Below, piece by piece: positions 33,075-43,080 of a stretch of 64,000 nucleotides of DNA. The position numbers and the translations under genes are program-made. Source of the DNA: Hypericum androsaemum (lineage: Eukaryota > Streptophyta > Magnoliopsida > Malpighiales > Hypericaceae); NCBI GenBank assembly GCA_963995505.1, contig OZ023198.1, positions 7,154,558 to 7,218,557 of the forward strand, in the 5' to 3' direction. Each line of letters starts with the position of its first letter. Position 1 is the first letter of the stretch. The notes beneath the pieces were generated by a model. That model saw nothing but the letters and a program-made list of their open reading frames with translations, did no database searches and had not been told where the DNA came from.

Positions 33075-36000
33075 CTCACGAAGGCTCTCAAAAGCCGTGA
33101 TCTCACTCTTAAGCTCCGTGAGCAATAAGACCCTCCTACTTAGTGCATCAGCAACCAGGTTGGTCTTGCCACTCTTGTGCGCAATCTTGAAAGGAAATCG
33201 TTGCAAATAAGTTGACCACCTCGCATGCATATGGCTTGCCAATCGTGTTTGATCATTCAGAAACTTCAAAGCACGATGATCCGTGTACAAAACAAACTCC
33301 TTGCCCACCAGGTAGTGCTCCCATGTTTTCAATGCTCTAAACACAGCGTAGAACTCCTTTTCATAGGTGCTCCAAGTCTGCCTGTGCTCGCTGAGTTTTT
33401 CACTGAAATAAGCAATAGGCCTCTTCTCTTGACTAAGAACAGCGCCTATGCCAACTCCGGAAGCATCCACTTCTACTTCAAATAGCTTGCCAAAATCAGG
33501 AAGAGCCAGAACTGGTGCGGAGCTTAATTGTTCTTTCAAGGTAGCAAAAGCTTTGTCTACTTCTTCACTCCATTCAAAAGGCACTCCCTTATTAAGCAAT
33601 GATGTAATAGGGGCAGCGATCACACTAAACCCACGTATGAAACGCCTATAAAATGAAGCCAAGCCAAGGAAACTTCTTACTTGCGAGACACTTTTTGGCT
33701 GAGGCCAGGCTTGAATTGCCTGATCAGCTCGTACACCTTCTTTTCCAACGATAAATCCTAAGAACAGAAGCTCTTCTTGCCAAAATGTGCACTTGGCACG
33801 GTTTGCATACAGCTCATTCCTCCTCAGGGTGGCAAGGACTTCACGAAGGTGCTTGACATGATCTTCTTTCGTCTTGCTATACACCAGAATGTCATCAAAA
33901 TAGACCACCACAAACTTATCAAGAAATGGTCGTAAAACTTGGTGCATCAGCCTCATAAACGTACTAGGGGCATTTGTCAACCCGAATGGCATGACAAACC
34001 ATTCGTACAGCCCCTCCTTGGTCTTAAAGGCCGTTTTCCACTCATCACCAGGCCTTATTCTAATCTGATGGTAACCACTTTTTAAATCTATTTTAGAGAA
34101 AATAGTGGAACCACTCAGATTATCAAGCATATCTTCAAGTCTAGGGATAGGAAATCTATACCCCACTGTGATCTTGTTGATGGATCTGCTGTCCACGCAC
34201 ATTCGCCAAGAGCCATCCTTTTTAGGAACTAACAAGACAGGAACTCCACAAGGACTAAGGCTCTCACGTATTGATCCACGCTCCAGAAGCTCTTGCACTT
34301 GCAACTTTAAAACTTTGTGCTCTTCAGGACTCATTTTATAATGAGGTAAATTCGGGAGGGTGGCACCTGGAACAAGGTCAATGTTGTGCTGAATTTCACG
34401 CATAGGAGGTAGTCCCTTAGGCAGATCTGAGGGAAAGACATCCACGAAGTCTCGTAGGAGCACTTGGACTTCGTATGGAAGGACTTCTTTGCTCCTTGTG
34501 TCTTGCTTCAGATTGTTGTCCAATAGAAGGACGTGGCATACTCCTGCCTCCTTTAGGGAGAGTTGGAATTCCTTGAACGAAGTCAGTAGCGTCACCATTT
34601 GCACAAGGTTGCTCCCCTTCTTGCCAAGATTCTTCGGTTTTCTTGGAAGCAACGTGAACTTCTGACCATTTTTAATCACTTCGTACGTGTTCTCCTCTCC
34701 CTTATGCACTGCCTTATTATCATACTCCCAAGGCCTCCCAAGCAGAATATTGCATGCATCCATGCAAAGCACATCGCAAGTCACAACATCAGTGAATTGT
34801 CCAATGGAGATTGGCACTTGGCAACGTGAATCAACCCGAATACTTCCTCCAGATTGCACCCACCCAATAGAGTAAGGAGCAGGATGTGGGGTGGTCTTCA
34901 ACCCGAGTTTCTCCACCGTGCTTGCACTTATGAAGTTCTCCTGACTTCCTCCATCAACAATAACATCACAAACTTCCTTTCCTACATGACATCTTGTGCG
35001 GAACAGGTTGTGACGCTGAGTTGCATCTTTTTTCTCCACGGACAAAGCCAACTTCCTCATGACTCCACAGTATTCCTCATCATCACCAAATTCATCTTGT
35101 GACTCCTCCTCACTTTCCTCAACAGGTGCGCAAAAGAGAGCATCCTCCTGATCTCCTTCAGCCTCACACAATTGCACAAACTTTCTTTTTGGACACTCAC
35201 TTGATCTGTGCCCTATTTCATTGCACTTGAAGCATTTTATTCGCGAAGAACCCTCAGCAACCTCCTTGCCTTTCCTCTGAAATTGCTCGGTATTAGAAAG
35301 GGCTGGCCTGGGCCGAGGCACAACTCTTGCATCTCCAGTTGGCGTGGGGTTCTTCTCTGGTCCACGAGCAAAATTTGAAGTCTGGCCAGGAGTGTAACGA
35401 TTGCCAACCACTCTCTTCTTCTTTAGGGCAGCTCCAATCTTGCGTGCCTTGTTGCACACGTCTTGGAAATACAGGAACGTGTCAAACTCCATACGACTCT
35501 TCACTTCATAGTGCAAGCCATCAATGAACCTCGCAATCATTTGGTCCTCATGTTCTTCCACATCATTCCGGGCAGCCAATCTCATAAATTCAGCAATATA
35601 CTCATCAACAGACTTGTTACCTTGCGTGCAAGACAAGAATTGGGAGAACAAAGTCTGATGATAGTCTACGGGCAGAAATCTTTCCCTAAGTGCTTGCTCC
35701 ATGGTTGGCCAATCACGAATAGGTAGATCACCTCTCCTTCTGCGAGATTCTTGCTCTTTACGCCACCACACCGCAGCACCAGATTCTAGCTTGAAAGCAA
35801 CGTAGCTTACTTTTTGTTCTTCCGTGAGCTCCATACAATCAAAATACTTCTCTACGGAGTCAAGCCAATTCAGAAAGGCTTCCACATCTGCCTCCCCATA
35901 AAACTTCTCAATGTTCATTTTAAACGGACGATCTATCCTCCTAACATAATCATCTCCACGATCATCCATTCTATACACCTCCCTCGGGCCACGGCCAGCA

Positions 36001-36269
36001 TCACCACGGCCTCCATCTCCTCTCCCACGTCCTCTCAACCCACGTACAGCCCTTCCTCCCCTCCTCACATCCAACGTAGCATCAGATTCTTCATCCCCAT
36101 CTTCATCAAGATCTAAAGGCGGATTACGTACCACTGGAGAGGGGGGGGGGGGGGCTGGAGGTTGCACCACCAAATTAGCAAGCTGCGTGCGGATCTCCAA
36201 GATGGCAGCCTCCAAGGTGGCAAATCTTTGACGTAGATCCGGATTCTGGTTGTCCATGGGGTCGGCCAT
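33075..36269 (-). pseudogene. gag-pol: B-2 gag-pol, truncated after RNase H
   Basis: The minus-strand frame starts MADPMDNQNPDLRQRF at 36269 and is open for about 1065 codons: proline/Arg-Gly-rich N-terminus, capsid, zinc knuckle (CFKCNEIGHRSSEC), protease ([10 protein letters not shown]), RT (YFDD) and RNase H ([14 protein letters not shown]). It ends in the linker after ADALSRR, where it meets B-3. A four-residue in-frame gap follows VRADQ compared with B-4. A run of about a dozen G (plus strand, near 36130-36143) encodes a proline stretch and may be slippage-prone. Integrase is missing, so it is not autonomous. Confidence 0.92.
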
Positions 36270-36429
36270 AGTGCATCGGTTTCTGGTGGAGCTTGGTTTG
36301 GTATTAGAGGCACGGATCAGGGGATCGCGAAACCTTGTGGATCGGCTCGTAGGTAGGGTCTCTCACAACTCTCTGTGGTGATAGCGTTCACTCAAGATCA
36401 ATGTAGAAACTGATCTGATCGTAATCTTT

Positions 36430-36441
36430 GCTCTGATACCA
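36430..36441 (-). promoter_or_regulatory. B-2 primer-binding site
   Basis: TGGTATCAGAGC on the minus strand, two bases from the LTR end CAACATTA. Confidence 0.92.
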
Positions 36442-36443
36442 CC

Positions 36444-36958
36444 TAATGTTGCACAGCGGAATTAACTTGTGTGTTTGTGAATTCTGGAACGACCTCAATG
36501 AAAGATTTACAACAATCACCAACTTTCGTAGGGTGATTGAGGTTTGCCTATTGCTAGGCGGCCAATCAATGGCAAAAAAAACAACAAGCACAAAACGTGC
36601 TCCTCTTTGCCTTAGCAAACTCAGAATATTCTGGATTAATTCAACATATCATTTCCTTCTTTGTGATGCTCAATTGAAACGAGCTAAATTCCAGCCATAA
36701 ATTAAGGCTCCAGCTGTTACAATCTTTTCCCTTCCCACGTCCATATTAGGACTGCCATAACTAACATTAACACGCCTCATTATTAGTTGCTAAACCCCCT
36801 TTAGCAACAGAAGGAAAGAAAACGAAACATGTCCTAATTATTACAATCCAGATTCGGAAATAAAAGCAACACATTAAATAAACGACTTGAGGATCCCATG
36901 CAGCTCATGCACACCCTTGTGCACGTCCTTGTACCTTGATTTGGGACGTCCTACGTCA
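36444..36958 (-). repeat. B-2 5' LTR (515 bp)
   Basis: Minus strand TGACGTAGGACGTCCC...GCAACATTA. The outer edge abuts GTCAG and array sequence. Confidence 0.92.
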
Positions 36959-39130
36959 GTCAGCCAAGGAAAGGCAAGAAAAGGAAAGATGAGGTAAGAT
37001 AAGGCAGGAAAAGGAAAGGAAAGGCAAAAACAGGAAAGATGAGGTCAGAAAAGGCAAAGAAAAGGCACGAAAATGCAAGAAAAGGTAAAGAAAATGGATG
37101 GAAAAGGGAAGAAAAGGAAACAAAAGGCAAGAAAAGGCGAGAAAATGTAAGAAAAGGAAAGAAAAGGCAAGAAAAGGAAAGAAAAGGAAAGACAAGGCAA
37201 GATAAGGCAAGGAAAGGCAAGATCTGGCAGGAAAAGGCAAGGAAAAGGCAAGGAAAGGAAAGAAAATGCCAGAAAAGGCGAGATCGGGCAAGAAAATGTA
37301 AGGAAAAGGCAAAAAAAAAAGGAAAGTTAAGGTAAGAATAGCCAACCAAAGGCATAAAAAGGAAAGAAAAGGCATGAAAAAAAAGGCAAGAAAATGCATG
37401 AAAAGGTAAGAAAAAGAAAGATAAGGTAAGAAAAGGCAAGGAAAAGGAAAGATAAGGCAAGAAAAGGCAAGGAAAAGGTAAGAAAAGGAAACAAAAGGCA
37501 TGGAAAAAGCATGAAAAGGCAAGAAAAGGAAAGAAAAGGCGAGAAAAGGCATGAAAAGATAAGAAAAGGCAATAAAAAGCAAGATAAGGCAAGGCATGGA
37601 AAAGCCATGAAAAGGAAAGAAAGGGAGAGATGAGGTAAGAAAAGGCATGGTAAAGGCATAAAAAGGAAAGGAGAGGCAAGAACAGGAAAGAAAAGGATAG
37701 AAAAGGATAGAACTGGAGAAAAAAGAAAAGAAAAGGAAATGAAAGGCAAGAAAAGTAAAAAAAAGGAAAGATGAGGTAAGAAAAGGCAAAGAAAAGGCAC
37801 GAAAAGGCAATAAAAAGTAAAGAAAAGGCAAGGAAAATGAAAGAAAAGGCAAGATAAGGCAAGAAAAAGCAAGGAAAAGGCAAGAAAAGGCAAGAAATGG
37901 AAAGAAAATGCGAGAAAAGGTAAGAAAAGGCAAGAAAAGGAAAGAAAAGAAAAAAAAAGAAAAGGAAAGATACGGCAAGAAAAGGCACGGAAAAGGCAAG
38001 CAAAGGCAAGAAAAGGCAAGGAAAAGGAAAGAAAAGGCATGAAAAGGCAAGATATGGTAAGGAAAAGGCAAGAAAAAGAAAGAAAAGGCATGAAAAGACA
38101 AGGAAAAGGCAAGAAAAGGCAAGGAAAAGGAAAGGAAAGGCAAGAAAAGGCAATAAAAGGCAAGATAAGGAATGAAAAGGAAAAATAAGGGAAGAAATGG
38201 CAAGATAAGGCAATAAAAGATATGAAAAGGCAAGAAACGGTAAGATAAGTCAAGAAAATGCAAGATAAGGAAAGAAAAGACATGGAAAAGGCATGAAAAG
38301 GCAAGGAAAAGGCAAGAAAATGTAAGAAAAGGCAAGAAAAGGAAAGAAAAGGCAAGAAAAGGCAAGAAAATGAATGAAAAGGAAAGATAAGGCAAGGAAA
38401 AGGCAAGAAAAGGAAAGAAATGGCAAGAAAAGGAAAGGAAAGGGAATGAAAAGGCAAGAAAAGGATAGATAAGGCAAGGTCAGCCAAGGAAAGGCAAGAA
38501 AAGGAAAGATGAGGTAAGAAAAGGCAAGGAAAAGGCAAGATAAGGCAAGAAAAGGAAAGGAAAGGCAAAAACAGGAAAGATGAGGTCAGAAAAGGAAAAG
38601 AAAAGGCACGAAAATGCAAGAAAAGGTAAAGAAAATTGATGGAAAAGGGAAGAAAAGGAAACAAAAGGCAAGAAAAGGCGAGAAAAGGCAAGAAAAGGAA
38701 TGAAAAGGAAAGACAAGGCAAGATAAGGCAAGGAAAGGCAAGATCTGGCAGGAAAAGGCAAGGAAAAGGCAAGGAAAGGAAAGAAAATGCAAGAAAAAGG
38801 CAAGATCGGGCAAGAAAATGTAAGGAAAAGGCAAAAAAAAGTAAAGTTAAGGTAAGAATAGCCAACCAAAGGCATAAAAAGGAAAGAAAAGGCATGAAAA
38901 AAAAGGCAAGAAAATGCATGAAAAGGTAAGAAAAAGCAAGATAAGGTAAGAAAAGGCAAGGAAAAGGAAAGATAAGGCATGAAAAAAAAGGCAAGAAAAT
39001 GCATGAAAAGGTAAGAAAAAGCAAGATAAGGTAAGAAAAGGCAAGGAAAAGGAAAGATAAGGCAAGAAAAGGCAAGGAAAAGGTAAGAAAAGGAAACAAA
39101 AGGCATGGAAAAGGCATGAAAAGGCAAGAA
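36959..39130 (+). repeat. GA-rich tandem array, segment S4 (one full unit plus part of the next)
   Basis: The boundary motif GCCAAGGAAAGG at 36963 recurs at 38483, giving one complete unit of 1520 bp. The second unit contains an extra local duplication of about 85 bp (38880-39063). Subrepeats are 10-11 bp with A-tracts. Open frames up to about 600 codons on the minus strand (Phe/Leu/Pro/Ser only) are composition artefacts. The right end AAGAA is the A-5 target duplication. Confidence 0.93.
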
Positions 39131-39936
39131 TGATGTGAGCAAGCCTAAGGACGCACCTACTATCAAGCTTGTAGACTCGAAGCAAGTTCAAGTTCCAATT
39201 GGGCCAATGACAAGAGCAAGAGCTAGGAAGTTGCAATCTGACTTCAATGGGCTAATGCAAGAAGTTTGGGCTCAACCAAGTGCGTGGAGGACCAAGGACG
39301 TCCAAGAAACCCAAGGGAGGCCCATGCACATTTTGGAAGCTAAATGGGAAGCTTGACATGCACGTAAGCTTCTAGATGCATGCGCACATGGAGAATCAAG
39401 AAGAATCAGCCTATTTAGTCCGTGCATCTACTTGTTTTGGACGTGCAGCTAGTAGTTATTCTATTAGATATTATTTGCTTATATTATTCCTTATTTAGTT
39501 GAATAAGTTCGGCCAGAATCTCTTTAGAATAGGAAAGAGAGTTTTGACCAGCCTTAAACTCCTTATTTGGAGTTAGTTTCGTTTAGGAAAGTTGTAAGAC
39601 TTATGGAGCCTATATAAAGAGGCGTCCCCCTTCAATAAACACACAACAATTCGGAGAATTACTTAGCATTGGCTAATTGAGAGTTTTGATACTCGTTTGT
39701 TCTTGCTTAGGCTGGTGAGTCGTCTTGGCTAGAATTTATCTTTCACTTTTCAAGCGGATCATCCATCCCCGCTCGTGGCGTGATACGACCTTAGGTCAAG
39801 GTTCAGAAGTTCTTGCAGCGGGTTAAGGTTCAATTTCGTGCCTTAGTTCGTGTGAGTTCTTGTGAGTTGTGATCTGTTCCATTCTAAAGTAACAAACGGT
39901 CCGAGTTGTGAATCTTTTCCGCGGAGATTCATATCA
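39131..39936 (+). repeat. A-5 5' LTR (806 bp)
   Basis: TGATGTGAGC...ATTCATATCA. TATATAAA near 39609-39616. The antisense of the first part contains no gene. The sense frame repeats the polyprotein tail. Confidence 0.92.
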
Positions 39937-39938
39937 GT

Positions 39939-39950
39939 TGGTATCAGAGC
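39939..39950 (+). promoter_or_regulatory. A-5 primer-binding site
   Basis: TGGTATCAGAGC, two bases after the LTR. Confidence 0.92.
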
Positions 39951-40613
39951 TTAGCTTGTTACTTTAGTTCATTATCCTTGTTATTTTTGTTCTTGTTGGT
40001 TCGTTTTGTTGCTTGTTATTTTTGTTCTTGTTGGTTCGTTTTGTTGCTTGTTATTTTTGTTCTTGTTGGTTCGTTTTCTCTCTTCGCTGTTTGAGAGAAA
40101 AGAGAGGCAAACAAACGAGTGAAGCAAGAAAAGAAAGAAAAGAAAAGAAAGGAAAAGAAAAAGAAAAGAAAAGAAAAAGAAAAGAAAAGAAAAGAAAAAG
40201 GAAAGAAAAGAAAAAGAAAAGGAAGCCGCAAGCTAAAGAGGAAGCAAGCTAAATTGGAAGTCTCAAGCTAAAGAGGAAGCAAATCCGAGGGAAGCTACCG
40301 AACTAAGGAGGCGCAACAGCTGATCAAGAAAAGGAACGAGCAAGACTAAAAGAAAGACCAAAGAGGAACTTTAACATTCTGTTTGTTAAAGCGTGAAGCT
40401 CAAGCAAGGCCGTTCTAGCCTTAGTAAGAACATACAAGTATCACGAGAGGAAAAAGGCAAGAGTGTGCGAGTACCTTAGAGAGAAAAGCCAAATATTTGA
40501 GTACAAACACGAGAGAACTTGAGTGCACCATACATTGAGAGTATACACGTAAGGGAGTGAGCTTGTGAGGCCATATTTTTTTTTATTACTAACCAATTTT
40601 TCTTGCAGCAAAC
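39951..40613 (+). other. A-5 untranslated leader
   Basis: Holds a short triplicated block (TTGTTCTTGTTGGTTCG, 39979-40075), the AAAAG microsatellite (about 40127-40223), a CTTTAAC/GTTAAAG stem near 40370 and the CTAAC...CAG acceptor-like end at 40590-40608. Confidence 0.7.
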
Positions 40614-42518
40614 ATGTCGCATGAAGGTCAAACTATGGGAAACATAGACCTTAAGTTACTAGTGGATGCCTTGGCCGGGAAGCTCGAGCAGATGGTGCAA
40701 GCTCAGATGGAGCCTTTGCAACTACGCGTGGATGCCGTGGAGAATTCTCGTGACAACCCCCAAACGCGAGGCGAACTCCAAAGGCGTAGGAGAGGAGTAC
40801 CTATTGGAGAGTCGAGCGGAGCTGATTCTGAATCGGAAGAAGGCGTAGGCTCTACAAGAGTCTTAGGAGAGCAAGAACAAACCGTCCACCTAGGGAGGCG
40901 AGGCCAAAGAGAGACGACAATATAGGGAGTATCAAACTGAAGATACCTTCCTTTGCTGGTCGTTCTGACCCGGAGGCGTACTTAGAGTGGGAGAAGAAGA
41001 TTGAGTTCGTGTTTGATTGCCATAATAGCTCCGAAGAAAAGAAGGTAAAACTTGCCATCACCGAATTCACTGATTATGCTATAACTTGGTGGGATCAACT
41101 TGTGACAAGCAGGAGGAGAAATAGAGAACGCCCTATAGCTACTTGGGAAGACATGAAAGTGGTGATGAGGAAGAGATTTGTTCCAAGTCATTACTATAGA
41201 GGGCTGTATAAGAAGTTACAAGGGATGAGGCAAGGAAGTTTGAGTGTGGAGGAGTATTTCAAACAGATGGAGATGGCCATGATAAGAGCTGATATAGATG
41301 AAGATAGAGAAGTTACAATGGCAAGGTTCTTGAATGGACTCAATCCTGAAATTCAAGACAAAGTTGAGTTGCAACACTATGTGGAGTTGGAGGACATGAT
41401 GCATATGGCAACGAAAATTGAGAAGCAACTCAAGAGAGGAGAGGGGAAAACAAGAGCTACATCGAGTTCTACTTGGAAGCCAAACTACCAAAAGAAGTTT
41501 GACAAGCCACAAGCAGCCAAAGTAGAGCATAAATCCGAGAGTTCTCAAGCTAATTCTCAAAGGAAAGTGGAAGTCACTCCAGCTAGGAACCGTGACATCA
41601 AGTGCTTTAAGTGTCAAGAAAGAGGGCACATCTCAAGTCAATGCCCTAACAAGCAAGCAATGGTGATCAAGGAAAGTGGAGAGATTGAAACTGAAGAAGA
41701 GGATTCGGAGCATGAAAGCATGCCTTCTTTGGAGGACGTATCCGAGGAATAGTACCAAGCTGCTGAGAGGCTTACTCTTGTGTCTAGAAGAGCATTGAAT
41801 GTGCAAGTAAAAGAGGAAAATGATGTGGCTCAAAGAGAAAATATTTTTCACACAAGGTGCTATGTCAAAGACAAGGTGTGTAGTGTCATCATAGATGGAG
41901 GAAGTTGTGCTAATGTCGCAAGCACTACTATGGTGGAGAAGTTAGGGTTACTCACTGGAAAACACCCTAAGCCTTACAAACTACAATGACTGAATGATAG
42001 TGGAGAAGTACGAGTGATGAAGCAAGTATTGGTAGCATTCCGCATTGGCAACTATGAGGATGAAATGTTGTGTGATGTCGTACCAATGCAAGCTGGTCAC
42101 CTATTGTTAGGAAGGCCATGGCAGTTTGATAGGAAAGTGCATCATGATGGCTACACCAACAAATACTCATTTATACTTAAGAAGAGAGTAATCACCTTGG
42201 CACCCTTGTCACCATCACAAGTTTGTGAAGATCAACGACTGTTGCAACAAGAAAGTGATGAGCAAAGAGAGCGTGACAAAAAGAAAAAGAATGAGAGGAG
42301 AGAAGAAGCCGAAAAAAAGATAAGAAAAACAGCCAATGGAGAGGAAAAGATTGAGAAATCGAAAGAAGCCGGAAAAATAGAAATTAAAACGGCCAAAGAG
42401 AGAAAAACCGAGAGTTGGAAAAAGAGTTACTATGTGGGAACAAGTGATATTAAGCAAGCATGCTTTGAAAAGAAGCCTATGATCTTACTTCGGTATAGGG
42501 AGGCACTTTTAAACACTA
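40614..42518 (+). pseudogene. gag-pol: A-5 gag and protease, first part before B-4
   Basis: Starts [11 protein letters not shown] one-base deletion near 40857 (AAGAGTC for AAGGAGTC) shifts the frame. The original frame is recovered downstream (41009 on) through the capsid, the zinc knuckle ([14 protein letters not shown]) and on to TAG at 41750-41752. A TGA at 41987-41989 replaces the Trp codon of LQWLNDSG. The protease site IIDGGSC lies between the two stops. The segment ends at the CACTA target duplication of B-4. Confidence 0.92.
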
Positions 42519-43080
42519 TAGTGTAGGAACACGTCAATTTTGGGTGATGAGAGTGATCTGGAATGAATCAGAACGAAATAAAAATAAAAAGATAGAACTC
42601 CTAAGGCAAGAGCTTCCGCAATTGACAAAAGGAGGGGCCTAATGAGTTAGGCAGCCTCTAATGGGCGTGTTTAATGTGACAACCATGCAAATCCATGCAC
42701 AAAAGGTAAGAGAATCACTCTCAATATTCTGGGTTTTTCAAATCTGTCCCTTTCCTTTATTTGAGCGAGCTATAAAAGGAATGCAAGCTGGAGGTTACAA
42801 AACAGAACGCCCCAAGCATCTAATGCCTTTAAGGCACACATCTAATGCCTTTAAGGCACGCATCTAATGCCACAAATTGGCAACGTTCATCAGCTGGACA
42901 GTCCCAAGCTGGAATTGGAAATTAAAAGCAATTAAAACCAATCATAAAGAGTTTAAGTTCTAAATGAGCCAACGTGCATATAAGCACTTATTTAAACGAA
43001 CTAAGTAAAAGGTGGCGCCAATTATTCAAACTCAGAATGGCGCCAATCAGGAATGTGGCAAGCTGGACGTTCCTACGTCA
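42519..43080 (-). repeat. B-4 3' LTR (562 bp)
   Basis: Minus strand TGACGTAGGA...CCTACACTA. Contains a 22-bp direct repeat (42817-42838, 42839-42860, partial to 42871), each with the near-palindrome TGCCTTTAAGGCA. The stop codon of the polyprotein (43047) is within this LTR. Confidence 0.95.

Larger units (their letters stand above)
29245..36958 (-). mobile_element. B-2: family-B element, 3' end lost, host of B-3
   Basis: Minus-strand element with TSD GTCAG at 29240-29244 and 36959-36963. The tandem copy of the array at 38479-38483 shows the uninterrupted site. The 5' LTR is 36444-36958. Only the outer 155 bp of the 3' LTR (29245-29399) remain. B-3 is inserted there, and a deletion then removed the rest of B-2's 3' LTR and integrase together with B-3's 3' half. 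Confidence 0.92.

Noticed and set aside
37327..39117. Very long minus-strand open frames (up to ~600 codons) rich in Phe, Leu, Pro, Ser
   Set aside because: All three minus frames are open at once because the 10-11 bp subrepeat lacks stop triplets. The translations are low-complexity repeats with no domain, and similar frames appear in every array segment.
41987..41989. Pattern of TGG to TGA changes as evidence of a directed C-to-T mutation process
   Set aside because: Only two such stops in A-5 plus other changes of different type (GAG to TAG, one-base deletion); too few to distinguish from ordinary methyl-C decay.
42817..42871. CRISPR-like repeats
   Set aside because: Only two and a half contiguous 22-bp copies without spacers, inside a plant retroelement LTR.
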